Shown here: positions 49,630 through 58,434 of the stretch, one piece after another
Position numbering within the stretch: position 1 is the stretch's first letter
Layout of the letters: every line of letters starts with the position of its first letter
Source: Nocardioides iriomotensis
Lineage (GTDB): Bacteria > Actinomycetota > Actinomycetes > Propionibacteriales > Nocardioidaceae
DNA length: 64,000 nt
Assembly (NCBI RefSeq): GCF_004168035.1
Contig: NZ_SDPU01000034.1
Location: 124,001-188,000, forward strand
Direction: 5' to 3'
Notes under the pieces: generated by a model
Seen by the model: the letters and a program-made list of their open reading frames with translations, nothing else
The model's database searches: none
Told to the model about the DNA's origin: nothing
Program-made: the position numbers and the translations under genes

Positions 49630-50364
49630 TCAGTCCCGGGCGTACAGCTCGACGAAGCGCTGCAGCAGCTTCGGCGGCTCGACGACGACGCCGGTGCGGG
49701 CGGTGGCCAGCAGGGCGTCCATCTGCTCGGGCTCGAAGTACCCGGCGTAGCGGTAGGCCTCGATCCGCAGGGACAGCCCGAGCACGTCGAGCTCGGGGTG
49801 GAACTGCGTGGCGTAGACGTTGCGGCCGATCCGGAAGGCCTGCACGGGGCACTCCCGCGAGGACGCCAGGTGCACGGCGTGCGACGGCAGCGAGCGCACC
49901 GCCTCCTTGTGGCCGACGAACGCCTGGAACGTCGGCGGTACGGCGGCGAAGAGCGGGTCGTCGCGGCCGGCGTCGGTGAGGCTGATCTCGATCGGCCCGA
50001 TCGGCTCGCCGTACTCCCGGTCGATGACGGCGCCCTGGTGGGTGCCGATCGTGCCGATGCCGTAGCAGGCGCCCAGCATCGGGAAGTCCTTCGCGACCAC
50101 GTCGTCGAGCAGGGCCGCGAGCTCGGCCTCGACGCGCACCTGCGTCCGCGACTTGCCCTCGTCCGGGTCGCTGGCGTTGAACGGGCCGCCGCCGATCAGC
50201 AGGCCCGACCAGTCGGCGAGGTCGAGCTCCTCCAGCGGCGTGGCCTCGAGCCGGTGCCGGCGCAGCAGGCCCTCGTCGAGACCGGTGAAGCCGAGGAACG
50301 CCTCGTACTCGTTGTCGGCGACGGCGTCCTCCTCGCGGGTGGCGAGCAGCAGGAAGGGCTTCAC
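49630..50364 (-). CDS. Class I glutamine amidotransferase-like protein
   Basis: A 244-residue single-domain GATase. The nucleophile Cys is in MLGACYGIG, the catalytic His and Glu are in ATQFHPELD, and GLLIGGGPFN is the oxyanion region. It has the GuaA-like N-domain but no synthetase partner, like standalone members that hydrolyse gamma-glutamyl compounds. The start ATG 50364 is close to the MgtA-like gene's stop at 50391 on the same strand, so the two may be cotranscribed. Confidence 0.88.
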   Translation of the reverse strand: MKPFLLLATREEDAVADNEYEAFLGFTGLDEGLLRRHRLEATPLEELDLADWSGLLIGGGPFNASDPDEGKSRTQVRVEAELAALLDDVVAKDFPMLGACYGIGTIGTHQGAVIDREYGEPIGPIEISLTDAGRDDPLFAAVPPTFQAFVGHKEAVRSLPSHAVHLASSRECPVQAFRIGRNVYATQFHPELDVLGLSLRIEAYRYAGYFEPEQMDALLATARTGVVVEPPKLLQRFVELYARD

Positions 50365-50390
50365 GTCCGCAGGATAGGCGGACGGGCCGA

Positions 50391-51533
50391 TCAGGCGGCA
50401 CGTTGCGCGGGCCGGTGGGCACCCAGCACCGCGGGGTAGTGCCGGGTGACGAGCTCGTCGACGACGCGCTCCCAGGTCCGGCCCTGCACCTCCCGGTGCC
50501 CGGCCGCGCCGAGCCGGGCGCGCAGGTCGGGGTCGCCGCCGAGCACGGCGACCGCGCGGCGCAGCGAGCGCGGGTCCTCCGGGTCGAAGAGCAGGCCGGT
50601 CACGCCGTGCCGGACCAGGTCGAGCGGGCCGCCGGCTGCGGGCGCGACCACGGGGACCCCGCTGGCCTGCGCCTCCTGCACGGTCTGGCAGAACGTCTCG
50701 TGCGGACCGGTGTGCACGAACACGTCGAGCGAGGCGAACGCGCCGGCGAGGTCGCGGCCGGACAGCATGCCGGTGAACTTCGCCTCCGGCAGGGCTCGTT
50801 CGAGCCGCGCGCGCTCGGGGCCGTCACCGACCACGACGAGCCGGACGCCGGGCACCCGGGCGACCTCCTCGAGACGGTGCACCTCCTTCTCGGCGGCCAG
50901 GCGACCGACGTACCCGACGACGACGCGGGGGTCGCCGCTGCTGCGACGTGACCAGGCGGCGTGCAGGTCGTCGTTGCGGTGCGCGGGGTCGAACAGCGAC
51001 AGGTCGACGCCACGCCGCCACAGGTGCACGTCGTCCACGCCGAGGCGCCTCAACCGGGTGGCCGAGGCCGTCGACGGGACCAGGTTGCGGTCGGCGCGTC
51101 GGTGCAGGTGACCGACCCAGCGGTCGAGCAGGCCGTCGCCGGGGACGCCGTACTGCCGGGCGAACCCGGCGACGTCGGTCTGGTAGACCGCCACCGTCGG
51201 GATCCCGAGACGGCGGGCGGCGCGCAGCCCGACGTACCCGAGCGCGAACGGCGAGGCCAGGTGGACCACGTCCGGCTCGAAGTCGGCCAGTGCCTTGCCG
51301 ACCGCCCCGTCGGGCAGGCCGACGGAGAAGGTGCGGTAGCCGGGCAGCCCGAACGACCGCACCCGGACGACCTTCGCCCCGCGGTAGCTCGCCAGGCCGG
51401 GGGCGGGGGCGACGACGAGGACCTCGTGGCCGCCGGCGAGCAGCCGGTCGGCGCAGTGACGCACCGTGTTGGTGACGCCGTTGACAGCAGGGAGGAACGA
51501 CTCCGAGACGATCGCGACCTTCAGCCGGTTCAT
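50391..51533 (-). CDS. mgtA: GT4 mannosyltransferase, MgtA-like
   Basis: A 380-residue GT-B enzyme. It follows the Mycobacterium MgtA pattern closely: VAIVSESFLPAVNGVTNTV, VVHLASPFALGYVGLRAARRLG, VAVYQTDVAGFARQYG, and the donor-binding VGYVGRLAAEKEV with HTGPHETFCQTVQEAQASGVPVVAP (E(x7)E). MgtA mannosylates a glucuronosyl-diacylglycerol glycolipid in corynebacteria and mycobacteria; GDP-mannose is the likely donor. A 21-bp double palindrome lies 50 bases upstream of its start. Confidence 0.85.
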   Translation of the reverse strand: MNRLKVAIVSESFLPAVNGVTNTVRHCADRLLAGGHEVLVVAPAPGLASYRGAKVVRVRSFGLPGYRTFSVGLPDGAVGKALADFEPDVVHLASPFALGYVGLRAARRLGIPTVAVYQTDVAGFARQYGVPGDGLLDRWVGHLHRRADRNLVPSTASATRLRRLGVDDVHLWRRGVDLSLFDPAHRNDDLHAAWSRRSSGDPRVVVGYVGRLAAEKEVHRLEEVARVPGVRLVVVGDGPERARLERALPEAKFTGMLSGRDLAGAFASLDVFVHTGPHETFCQTVQEAQASGVPVVAPAAGGPLDLVRHGVTGLLFDPEDPRSLRRAVAVLGGDPDLRARLGAAGHREVQGRTWERVVDELVTRHYPAVLGAHRPAQRAA

Positions 51534-51583
51534 GGCACGAAGGTCGCGAGACCACGTGAACGGACGGTGGCGTCGAGGTTCAG

Positions 51584-51604
51584 GTCGGCCGACGGTCGGC
51601 CGAC
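51584..51604 (-). promoter_or_regulatory. Tandem palindromes upstream of the MgtA-like gene
   Basis: GTCGGCCGAC occurs at 51584-51593 and 51595-51604, two perfect 10-bp palindromes 11 bases apart, one helical turn. They lie about 50 bases upstream of the MgtA-like start. This spacing fits cooperative binding of a dimeric regulator. Confidence 0.5.
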
Positions 51605-51618
51605 GGCTCAGTGTGAGG

Positions 51619-52395
51619 TCATGCCTCCCCGGCGCCGTCCTGGCTGCTGTCGGCGCTGTCGGGGTCCGCGAGCTGGCTGTAGTCGTCGGGCAGCGTGCGC
51701 TGCTCGACGACCCGGTGCGCGACCTCGCGGAGCTTGACGTTGGCGTGGCTGGAGTAGCGGCGGAGCACCTCGAAGGCCGTCTCCAGCCCCATGTCGTACT
51801 GCGCCATCAGGATGCCCTGGGCCACGCCGATCAGGTGCCGGCTCTGCAACGCGGTCTGCAGACCCGACACGAGCTGGGTGTTGCTGATCGCAGTCGCGGC
51901 GTGCGACGCGAACACCAGGGCGAGGTCGCGGTTGTCGGCGTCCCAGGCGTGCGGCTTGCGGGAGTAGAGGTTCAGGGCACCGAGGGCCTCGACGTCGTTG
52001 GCCATCCGCACGCTGAGGATCGACCCGGCGCCGACGTCCGCGGCTCGGGGCGCCCAGCGCGGCCAGCGCTCGTCGTTGACCAGGTCGTCGATGACGTAGG
52101 ACTCGTCGCCCGCGATCGCGGACAGGCACGGGCCCTCGTCGAGCTCGTACTGCCAGTCGTCGCACAGCCGGGCGGCCTCGTCGGTGAGGGCGACCGTCTC
52201 CGGGCGGCCCTTCCGCCGGCGCAGCGTGATGCCGACGAAGTCGCAGGCCGGGATCACCTCGACCGCGCGGTCGGCGATGCGCTGGAAGGTCAGCGTCTCG
52301 TCGGCGCGGGCGAGCAGGTCGCGGCTCACCAGGGCGAAGTACGCCGCCAGCTGGGCCTGGTTGTCCACCAACCCCTCCGTTTCGTTCTCGAGCAT
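51619..52395 (-). CDS. GAF-ANTAR regulator
   Basis: A 258-residue protein. The GAF domain is about 25-170 (QRIADRAVEVIPACDFVGITLR, CDDWQYELDEGPCLSAIAGD, GAGSILSVRMANDV). The ANTAR domain is about 178-240: LQTALQSRHLIGVAQGILMAQYDMGLETAFEVLRRYS, three helices that bind a two-hairpin RNA and prevent termination. So it is an RNA-binding antiterminator triggered by a GAF ligand. The target leader RNA was not found in the window. Confidence 0.92.
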   Translation of the reverse strand: MLENETEGLVDNQAQLAAYFALVSRDLLARADETLTFQRIADRAVEVIPACDFVGITLRRRKGRPETVALTDEAARLCDDWQYELDEGPCLSAIAGDESYVIDDLVNDERWPRWAPRAADVGAGSILSVRMANDVEALGALNLYSRKPHAWDADNRDLALVFASHAATAISNTQLVSGLQTALQSRHLIGVAQGILMAQYDMGLETAFEVLRRYSSHANVKLREVAHRVVEQRTLPDDYSQLADPDSADSSQDGAGEA

Positions 52396-52469
52396 GTCGC
52401 ACCACCCACGATCAGAGTCCCCGCGCGCCCGAATCTACCCAGAGGCGGCGGTGGTGTCCCGCTTGCGCA

Positions 52470-53231
52470 TCACGACAGCTCGTCGCGCAGCTCGGCGATG
52501 ATCCTGGTCAGCAGCCTCGAGACATGCATCTGCGTGACACCGATCTCACGGGCGATCTCCTCCTGCGTCCAGCCGCTGAAGAAGCGCAGGTGCAGGATCT
52601 TGCGATCCCGCTCGCTGAGGCGGCGTACGGCGGGCCCGAGCATCACCCGGGCGTCGACCGCGTCGTGGCCGTCGGCGTCCTCCGCGGCGTCCGGCAGCAG
52701 GTCCCCGAGCGAGGGGGCGTCCGGGACGCCGCTGACGGGACGGTCCAGCGACGACGGGCTGAAGCAGCCGTCGGCGCCGAGTGCCTCCTCGATCTCGCCC
52801 ACCGGCTCGCCGAGCCGGGCCGCGATCTCCGAGGGCCGGGGAGAGCGCCCGAGCTCCTGGGTCAGGTCGGCCGCGGCGGCGAGGATCCGGCTCTGCAGCT
52901 CCTGCACCCGACGGGGCGGACGCACCACCCAGCCGTGGTCGCGGAAGTGCTTGCGGACCTCGCCCCGGATCGTCGGCACGGCGTAGGCCAGGAAGTCGGC
53001 CTGCTTGGCCGAGTCGTAGCCGCGGGCCGCCTTCACCAGGCCCAACCGGGCGACCTGCTCGAGGTCCTCGGCGGCGATGCCGCGGTTGCGGTAGCGCCGG
53101 GCGATCCCGTGGGCGACCCCCAGGTGGGCCATCACGAGGTCGGAGGCGGCCGAGCTCAGCTCGGCGGGGACGGTGTGGGCCGACTCGGGAAGGGGCTCGG
53201 CCACCTGCGTGCTCACGGACTTTCCGGTCAT
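52470..53231 (-). CDS. SigB/SigF-family RNA polymerase sigma factor
   Basis: A 253-residue sigma of the stress/sporulation group. Region 2 is HGIARRYRNRGIAAEDLEQVARLGLVKAARGYD, with FLAYAVPTIRGEVRKHFRDHGW. Region 3 follows, and region 4 is LHLRFFSGWTQEEIAREIGVTQMHVSRLLTR. There is no anti-sigma or anti-anti-sigma gene next to it. The GAF-ANTAR gene downstream may be part of the same stress regulon. Confidence 0.9.
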   Translation of the reverse strand: MTGKSVSTQVAEPLPESAHTVPAELSSAASDLVMAHLGVAHGIARRYRNRGIAAEDLEQVARLGLVKAARGYDSAKQADFLAYAVPTIRGEVRKHFRDHGWVVRPPRRVQELQSRILAAAADLTQELGRSPRPSEIAARLGEPVGEIEEALGADGCFSPSSLDRPVSGVPDAPSLGDLLPDAAEDADGHDAVDARVMLGPAVRRLSERDRKILHLRFFSGWTQEEIAREIGVTQMHVSRLLTRIIAELRDELS

Positions 53232-53458
53232 GCCGGATCACCACGGCTCTCGCTAAGGTCCAGCACCGGCGCACGGGCGGACTCTGCTCTCGCCGGGCTT
53301 TTTCAGCGAGCAACGGCCGTCCCGGGAGTCCCGGTGGGGCCACTGGTCACAGTACTCCCGCTTGCCGCGACGGGAACCCCTGCGGTGGGAATCCCGGCGC
53401 GCGGGTCTGGGTACGGTGTTCGGGACCCCCGATGCGCCGCACACGCCCGAGGAGCCCC

Positions 53459-53710
53459 ATGACGATGAGCAGCCCGACCGACCCCGACGCGCCCTTCGCG
53501 CCCGCTGGGCTCGACCGTCACCTGCTGCGTGAGGTGGGTCAGGTGGTCCGGGCGCTCGAGGCCAACGGACGCTGCACCGAGGAGGAGCTCGCCGTGCTCG
53601 TCGGCGCGCCGTACTGGGAGCGCAACCGGTACCACCGCGTGCTGGAGTTCATGAAGTCCGACGGCCTCCTGAGCCAGGACGACGCGGGCGTCATCAGCCT
53701 CCAGCGCTGA
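53459..53710 (+). CDS. Small winged-helix-like protein, paralogue 2
   Basis: An 83-residue protein from ATG 53459. After a disordered start (SSPTDPDAPF) the fold matches paralogue 1 at 48654: EVGQVVRALEANGRCTEEEL, LVGAPYWERNRYHRVLEFMKSDGLL, DDAGVISLQR. It is divergent from the SigB-type sigma gene. The family is abundant in actinobacterial genomes but uncharacterised. Confidence 0.8.
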   Translation: MTMSSPTDPDAPFAPAGLDRHLLREVGQVVRALEANGRCTEEELAVLVGAPYWERNRYHRVLEFMKSDGLLSQDDAGVISLQR

Positions 53711-53714
53711 GCCG

Positions 53715-54065
53715 TTACCGGAGGAAGATCCACCACGCGCCGACCAGGCTCGGCACCAAGCCGATCAGCAGCCACGGGCTGACCGGGCGCTTCTCGTGGA
53801 TGAGCAGCGCGGCCACCATGGCGATCACGCCGAACGCCGCGCCGATGAGCAGCAGGCCGACCTTCTCGTCGAGCCCGTCGGAGAACGCCGCCGCCACGAC
53901 CAGCCCGACGGCGAGGTGCATGATCGTCGTCGCGGCGAGGGTGGACAACACCCACCTCTGCACGCCACTGAGGCTCATCGGCTCGCGGTTCTGCGGACGC
54001 GGGGCGCCGGGCTGCATCAGGTGCTTGCGCACGGGCGGGCGGTCGCCCGAGGGTGTGACGGTCAC
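53715..54065 (-). CDS. Small membrane protein, 116 aa
   Basis: An integral membrane protein with about three helices: 38-60, 70-89 and 97-114. The frame opens at GTG 54065; ATGs at 54017 and further down are alternatives, and no ribosome site settles the choice. No family is recognised. Its stop is 5 bases from the convergent small winged-helix gene. Confidence 0.65.
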   Translation of the reverse strand: MTVTPSGDRPPVRKHLMQPGAPRPQNREPMSLSGVQRWVLSTLAATTIMHLAVGLVVAAAFSDGLDEKVGLLLIGAAFGVIAMVAALLIHEKRPVSPWLLIGLVPSLVGAWWIFLR

Positions 54066-54082
54066 ATGGCAGACTAACCGCC

Positions 54083-55090
54083 ATGCTTCCCCTGGCCGAC
54101 CTGACGTACGAGGCCGACTCCCTGCGGATCCTCGGCACGACCCGTCGGGCCTACGTCATCCCCGAGCTGAAGCTGCTCTACATCTCCCTGGCCAAGAACG
54201 CCTGCACGAGCATCAAGTGGCTGATGGCCGAGCTCGCCGGGGAGGACCTCGACAGCCTGGTGCCGTCGGCGGGCTTCTACCCGAACCGCGAGGCCGGGAT
54301 CCACGACCGCTACGCGTGGAAGCGCACCCCGCGGCTGCACGAGCTGCCCGAGGGGGTGCGCCCGACCATCAGCGGCGAGAACGGCTGGATGATCTTCACC
54401 GTGCTGCGCGACCCACGCTCGCGGCTGTTCTCGGCGTGGGAGAACAAGTACCTGCTGCGCAACCCGGCCTACTGGCGCAAGGTCGACCGGCCCTGGGCGC
54501 CGCGGATCCCGACCGAGCCGCAGCACGTCATCGACGACTTCGCGAAGTTCGTCTTCGACGTCTACGACAACCCCGACCACGAGGTGTTCCAGAGCGACGC
54601 GCACTTCCGCGCGCAGACGTTCCTGCTGCAGGAGTACGCCGTTCCCTACACGCACCTCTACGACATCTCCGAGCTGAAGCAGATGGTCGCGGACCTCACC
54701 GACCACGTCCGGGGGCACGGCTGGACCGGCGAGGTCTCGCTCGGCAACTCCAACGACACCCCGCTGCCGGCCAACCGCGACGTGTTCGCCGGCGGCGTCC
54801 GCGAGGCGATCGAGAAGCTGTACGCCGACGACTTCTCGCGCTTCCCCGACGCCTGGGACTTCTCGCGCGTCGAGGCCCGCGACCTGCAGTGGACCAAGGA
54901 GTCCTTCGCCCACGTGCGCTCGATCGTCGAGGCCAACCAGCGGATCGCGGACCTCGCGCGCACCGCCCGTCGGCTCAACCAGCGCAACGCCACCCTGCAG
55001 GCGCGGGTCAACGAGCTGCGGGCCGCCGGCGCGACCTCGGGCGCCGCCGCGTCCCTCCCGTCGCGCGTGCTGCGCAAGATCCGCGGCTGA
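54083..55090 (+). CDS. Sulfotransferase family protein
   Basis: A 335-residue cytoplasmic protein of the sulfotransferase-2 type. The PAPS 5'-phosphosulfate loop is YISLAKNACTSIKWLMAEL (about 32-50) and the 3'-phosphate loop VLRDPRSRLFSAWENKY (about 107-123). The C-terminal helical tail ANQRIADLARTARRLNQRNATLQARVNEL is a short coiled coil. It should sulfate a carbohydrate or glycolipid. The gene converges on tagD, which suggests a role at the cell surface. Confidence 0.86.
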   Translation: MLPLADLTYEADSLRILGTTRRAYVIPELKLLYISLAKNACTSIKWLMAELAGEDLDSLVPSAGFYPNREAGIHDRYAWKRTPRLHELPEGVRPTISGENGWMIFTVLRDPRSRLFSAWENKYLLRNPAYWRKVDRPWAPRIPTEPQHVIDDFAKFVFDVYDNPDHEVFQSDAHFRAQTFLLQEYAVPYTHLYDISELKQMVADLTDHVRGHGWTGEVSLGNSNDTPLPANRDVFAGGVREAIEKLYADDFSRFPDAWDFSRVEARDLQWTKESFAHVRSIVEANQRIADLARTARRLNQRNATLQARVNELRAAGATSGAAASLPSRVLRKIRG

Positions 55091-55107
55091 CCCCGCGCGA
55101 CCTCGGG

Positions 55108-55506
55108 TCAGGCGAGGTCGGAGATCTTCTCGATGAGCTCGGTCGTCGAGATCGACGGCGTGCGCGGGAGGTAGTGCACCTCGCAGATGTCCTTGAACTC
55201 GTCGAACCGGCCGGCCCAGTCGTCGCCCATGACGAGGATGTCGGCCTGGTGCTCGATGATGTAGTCGCGCTTCTGTTCCAGCGACTCCTCGACGAACACC
55301 GCGTCGACCACCTTCAGGGCGGCCACGATCTCGAGCCGCTCGGCCTGCGAGAAGACCGGCGACCGGCCCTTCTTGCGCTCGTTCAGCGCGTCGGCCGAGA
55401 CGCCGACCACGAGCCGGTCCCCGAGGGCGGCCGCGCGCTCGATGACGCGCAGGTGGCCCACGTGGAACACGTCGAAGGTGCCGAAGGTGATGACGGTCTT
55501 GCTCAT
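55108..55506 (-). CDS. tagD: Glycerol-3-phosphate cytidylyltransferase-like protein
   Basis: A 132-residue nucleotidyltransferase from ATG 55506. It has TFDVFHVGHLRVIERA (the H-x-G-H nucleotide-binding motif) and the terminal RTPSISTTELIEKI (variant of the R-T-x-G-I-S-T-T signature). It would make CDP-glycerol or a similar CDP-polyol, the donor used by the transferase encoded at 1189-2355. Dispersed hairpin element copy 3 begins 51 bases upstream of its start. Confidence 0.85.
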   Translation of the reverse strand: MSKTVITFGTFDVFHVGHLRVIERAAALGDRLVVGVSADALNERKKGRSPVFSQAERLEIVAALKVVDAVFVEESLEQKRDYIIEHQADILVMGDDWAGRFDEFKDICEVHYLPRTPSISTTELIEKISDLA

Positions 55507-55556
55507 GGCGCAGCATCCTCCCACGCGTCCCCGCCCGCGCCGAATCGGCGGTCACA

Positions 55557-55632
55557 CCAGCTGTAACGCGGGGTTATGGACGCTCAACACCTGGAATTCC
55601 GCGTGGGATGCGTCCAGATGACGTGGGGAGTG
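55557..55632 (+). repeat. Dispersed hairpin element, copy 3
   Basis: Same CCAGCTGTAACGCGGGGTT head. TGGACGC (55577-55583) pairs with GCGTCCA (55610-55616), but the loop is 26 bases and unlike copies 1 and 2. No tandem array follows. It lies in the divergent gap between tagD and the iron transporter. Confidence 0.8.
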
Positions 55633-55665
55633 CCACGTCGGACCGTGTGGCGACCCGCCACTGGT

Positions 55666-55684
55666 GTTGGTTAGGCTCACCTAA
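55666..55684 (+). promoter_or_regulatory. DtxR/IdeR iron box
   Basis: GTTGGTTAGGCTCACCTAA matches the 19-bp IdeR/DtxR consensus TTAGGTTAGGCTAACCTAA at 16 positions. It lies 27 bases upstream of the ATG at 55712, in front of a ferric iron ABC transporter, so iron-dependent repression is expected. Confidence 0.88.
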
Positions 55685-55711
55685 GTTCGAATGGTCCGTC
55701 CCAGGAGAGTC

Positions 55712-56755
55712 ATGCCCCGGTCCCCCCGCGTCCGCCGCCCCGCGCTGCTGCTGGCGTCGACGCTCGCCCTGTCCGCCACCGTGTCCGGCTGCGGCTTCCT
55801 CGGCATCGGTGGCGACGAGCCCGGTGACATCCAGGTCTACTCCGCGCGGCACTACGACCTCGAGGACGCGTTCGTCGAGTTCGAGGAGGAGACCGGCCTC
55901 AAGGTCGACTTCATCTTCGGCGACGACGCGGAGCTGCTCGAGCGGCTCAAGTCCGAGGGCGACGAGAGCCCGGCCGACATGTTCGTCACGGTCGACGCCG
56001 GAAACCTCTGGAACGCCGAGGAGCAGGGCGTCCTGCAGCCGGTCGACTCGCAGGTCCTGAAGGACTCGATCCCGGCGGAGTACCGCGACCCCGGCAACGA
56101 GTGGTTCGGCCTCGCGCTGCGTGCCCGCACCATCGCCTACAACCCGGACAACGTCGACCCCGCCGACTTCGACACCGAGGACACGTACGCCGGACTGACC
56201 GACCCGAAGTGGAAGGGCCGGCTCTGCATGCGTGACTCGACCGAGGCCTACACGCAGTCGCTGGTGGCCAGCCTCATCGACCTGCACGGCCGCGAGCGCA
56301 CCAAGGAGATCGTGCAGGGCTGGCTGGACAACGACGTCGACATCATGAGCAACGACATCGAGCTGCTCGAGGCCGTCGACGCGGGCACCTGCGACGTCGC
56401 GATCGTCAACCACTACTACTACGCGCGCGAGCTCGACGAGAAGCCGGACCTGAACGTCAAGCTGTTCTGGGCCAGCCAGGACGGCGCCGGCACGCACGTC
56501 AACATCTCCGGCGCGGGCATCACGGAGTCGTCCGACGCGCCCAAGAAGGCGCAGCGGCTGCTCGAGTGGCTCGCCTCCGACGGCCAGAAGGCGTTCGTGG
56601 GCGGCAACCACGAGTACCCCGTGAACCCCGACGTCGCCCCCGACGACGTGATCGCGGGCTTCGGCGACTTCACGCCGATGCCCGTCGACGCCAAGGCCTA
56701 CGGGTCGCTCAATCCCGAGGCCACCGAGCTGCTCGCCGAAGTCGGATACGAGTGA
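55712..56755 (+). CDS. Ferric iron ABC transporter, substrate-binding lipoprotein
   Basis: A 347-residue protein. ATG 55712 is preferred to one 21 bases upstream because AGGAG precedes it. The signal sequence ends in a lipobox (LSATVSGC-G). The mature part is a two-lobed FbpA/FutA-type iron-binding protein: IQVYSARHYDLED at the start of lobe 1, the pair of metal-contacting tyrosines in NHYYYARELDE, and GAGTHVNISGAGI. It should capture Fe(III) outside the cell for the permease and ATPase encoded next, with overlapping stop/start (GTGA). Confidence 0.92.
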   Translation: MPRSPRVRRPALLLASTLALSATVSGCGFLGIGGDEPGDIQVYSARHYDLEDAFVEFEEETGLKVDFIFGDDAELLERLKSEGDESPADMFVTVDAGNLWNAEEQGVLQPVDSQVLKDSIPAEYRDPGNEWFGLALRARTIAYNPDNVDPADFDTEDTYAGLTDPKWKGRLCMRDSTEAYTQSLVASLIDLHGRERTKEIVQGWLDNDVDIMSNDIELLEAVDAGTCDVAIVNHYYYARELDEKPDLNVKLFWASQDGAGTHVNISGAGITESSDAPKKAQRLLEWLASDGQKAFVGGNHEYPVNPDVAPDDVIAGFGDFTPMPVDAKAYGSLNPEATELLAEVGYE

Positions 56756-58434
56756 CAGTCACGGCGGCCCCGGTCCCGGGGCCGCGCACGCGTGCCCGTC
56801 GGGGAGCCGGGTCCGGCCGTCCGGCGTGGTCGTTCGTGACGTTCCTGGTCGCGCTGGTCGTGGCGAGCCCGGTGATCGCCGTGGTGGTCGACGGGGTGCT
56901 CAACGGTCGCGAGGCGACGATGCCGCGCGGGCTCGGCGGGATGGTCGTCACCACGCTGCTGCTGATGACCGGCGTCGGGCTCGGCACGCTGGTGGTCGGC
57001 GGCGGCCTCGCCTGGCTGGTGACCGCCTACCGCTTCCCGGGGCGCGACGTCCTGGTGTGGCTGCTGGTGCTGCCGCTGGCGATGCCGGCGTACATCCTGG
57101 GCTTCGTCTTCCTCTCCACCTTCGACGCGGCGGGTCCCGTCCAGTCGCTGCTGCGTGACGTGCTCGGCGACGCGGTCGCGTTCTCCGTCCGCTCGCTGCC
57201 GGGCGCGATCGTCGTGATGTCGCTGTCGCTCTTTCCGTACGTGTACCTGATGGCGCGCGCCGCGCTCGTCGAGCAGTCGCCGACGACGTACGACGCGGCA
57301 CGCAGCCTCGGCGCCGGTCGCCGACGGGCGTTCTGGCGGGTGGTCGTCCCGCTCGCGCGGCCGTCGCTCGCGGCCGGCCTGGCGATCGTGATGATGGAGG
57401 TGCTCACCGACTTCGCGACGGTGCAGTACTTCGGCGTGAAGACCGTCTCGGTCGGCGTCTACCTGGTCTGGAAGGGCTCGTACGACTTCCACGCCGCCAC
57501 CCAGATCTCGGCGCTGGTGCTCGTGTTCGCCGTCGCCGTGCTGGCGGGGGAGCGGCTGATGCGCGGCCGGGCCCGCTTCACCCAGCGCGGCGGCCGCGGC
57601 GCCGGGCTGCCCGCCGAACGGCTCACCGGCGCGCACGGCTGGGCCGCGACGCTGGCCTGCCTGCTCGCCCTCGCCGCCGGCTTCGTCGTTCCGGTGATCC
57701 GGCTGGTCGGCTGGGCGGTCGCCGAGGCGCGGGCGGACCCGGAGGCGTTCGTCGACGAGCGGTTCGGCGAGTACCTCGCCAACTCTCTCGCCGTCGCCGC
57801 GATCGCCGCGACCGGCTGCGTGCTGCTCTCGCTGGTGATGAGCCACGCGGTCCGCATCGGCGGTGGTCGGGTGGTCGGCTCCGCCGCGTCCGTGACCACG
57901 TTCGGGTACGCCGTCCCCGGCGCCGTCGTCGGTATCGGCGTGCTGCTCGTCTTCGCGTGGGCGGACCGGGCGCTCGAGGCGCTCGGCGTGCCCAACGGGA
58001 CCGGCCTGCTGGTCACCGGCTCGGTCCTCGGCATCCTCTACGCCTACCTCGTCCGGTTCCTCGCCCCGGCGTACCAGGCGGTCGACGCCAGCTTCGCCAA
58101 GATCGCCCCGTCGATGACGCTGTCGGCGATGAGCCTCGGCGCGGGACCGCTCGGCGTCCTAAGCCGGGTGCACCTGCCGCTCGTCCGGCCCGGCGTCGCG
58201 GTCGCCCTCGTGCTGGTCACGATCGACGCGATCAAGGAGCTGCCGATCGTGCTGCTGCTCCGCCCGTTCGGGTTCACTACGGTTGCGGTGTGGGTCTACC
58301 AGCTCGCCGCCGAGAACTTCTGGCAGAAGGCGGCTCTCCCGGCGCTCGTGATCGTCGCGGCCGCGACCGTGCCCGTCTACGTGCTGTTCCGGCAGATCCG
58401 CGCCACCGACCGCAGGGACGCGCGTGAGCGCTGA
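56752..58434 (+). CDS. Ferric iron ABC transporter permease
   Basis: A 560-residue fused double permease starting at GTG 56752, with twelve or so helices in two BPD halves. The first EAA-type loop is YDAARSLGAGRRRAFWRVVVPLARPSLAAGL and the second is MSLGAGPLGVLSRVHLPLVRPGVAVAL. Each would contact one ATPase subunit. This FbpB/SfuB-type architecture goes with the substrate-binding protein upstream. It overlaps the ATPase gene by 11 bases. Confidence 0.92.
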   Translation: MTVTAAPVPGPRTRARRGAGSGRPAWSFVTFLVALVVASPVIAVVVDGVLNGREATMPRGLGGMVVTTLLLMTGVGLGTLVVGGGLAWLVTAYRFPGRDVLVWLLVLPLAMPAYILGFVFLSTFDAAGPVQSLLRDVLGDAVAFSVRSLPGAIVVMSLSLFPYVYLMARAALVEQSPTTYDAARSLGAGRRRAFWRVVVPLARPSLAAGLAIVMMEVLTDFATVQYFGVKTVSVGVYLVWKGSYDFHAATQISALVLVFAVAVLAGERLMRGRARFTQRGGRGAGLPAERLTGAHGWAATLACLLALAAGFVVPVIRLVGWAVAEARADPEAFVDERFGEYLANSLAVAAIAATGCVLLSLVMSHAVRIGGGRVVGSAASVTTFGYAVPGAVVGIGVLLVFAWADRALEALGVPNGTGLLVTGSVLGILYAYLVRFLAPAYQAVDASFAKIAPSMTLSAMSLGAGPLGVLSRVHLPLVRPGVAVALVLVTIDAIKELPIVLLLRPFGFTTVAVWVYQLAAENFWQKAALPALVIVAAATVPVYVLFRQIRATDRRDARER

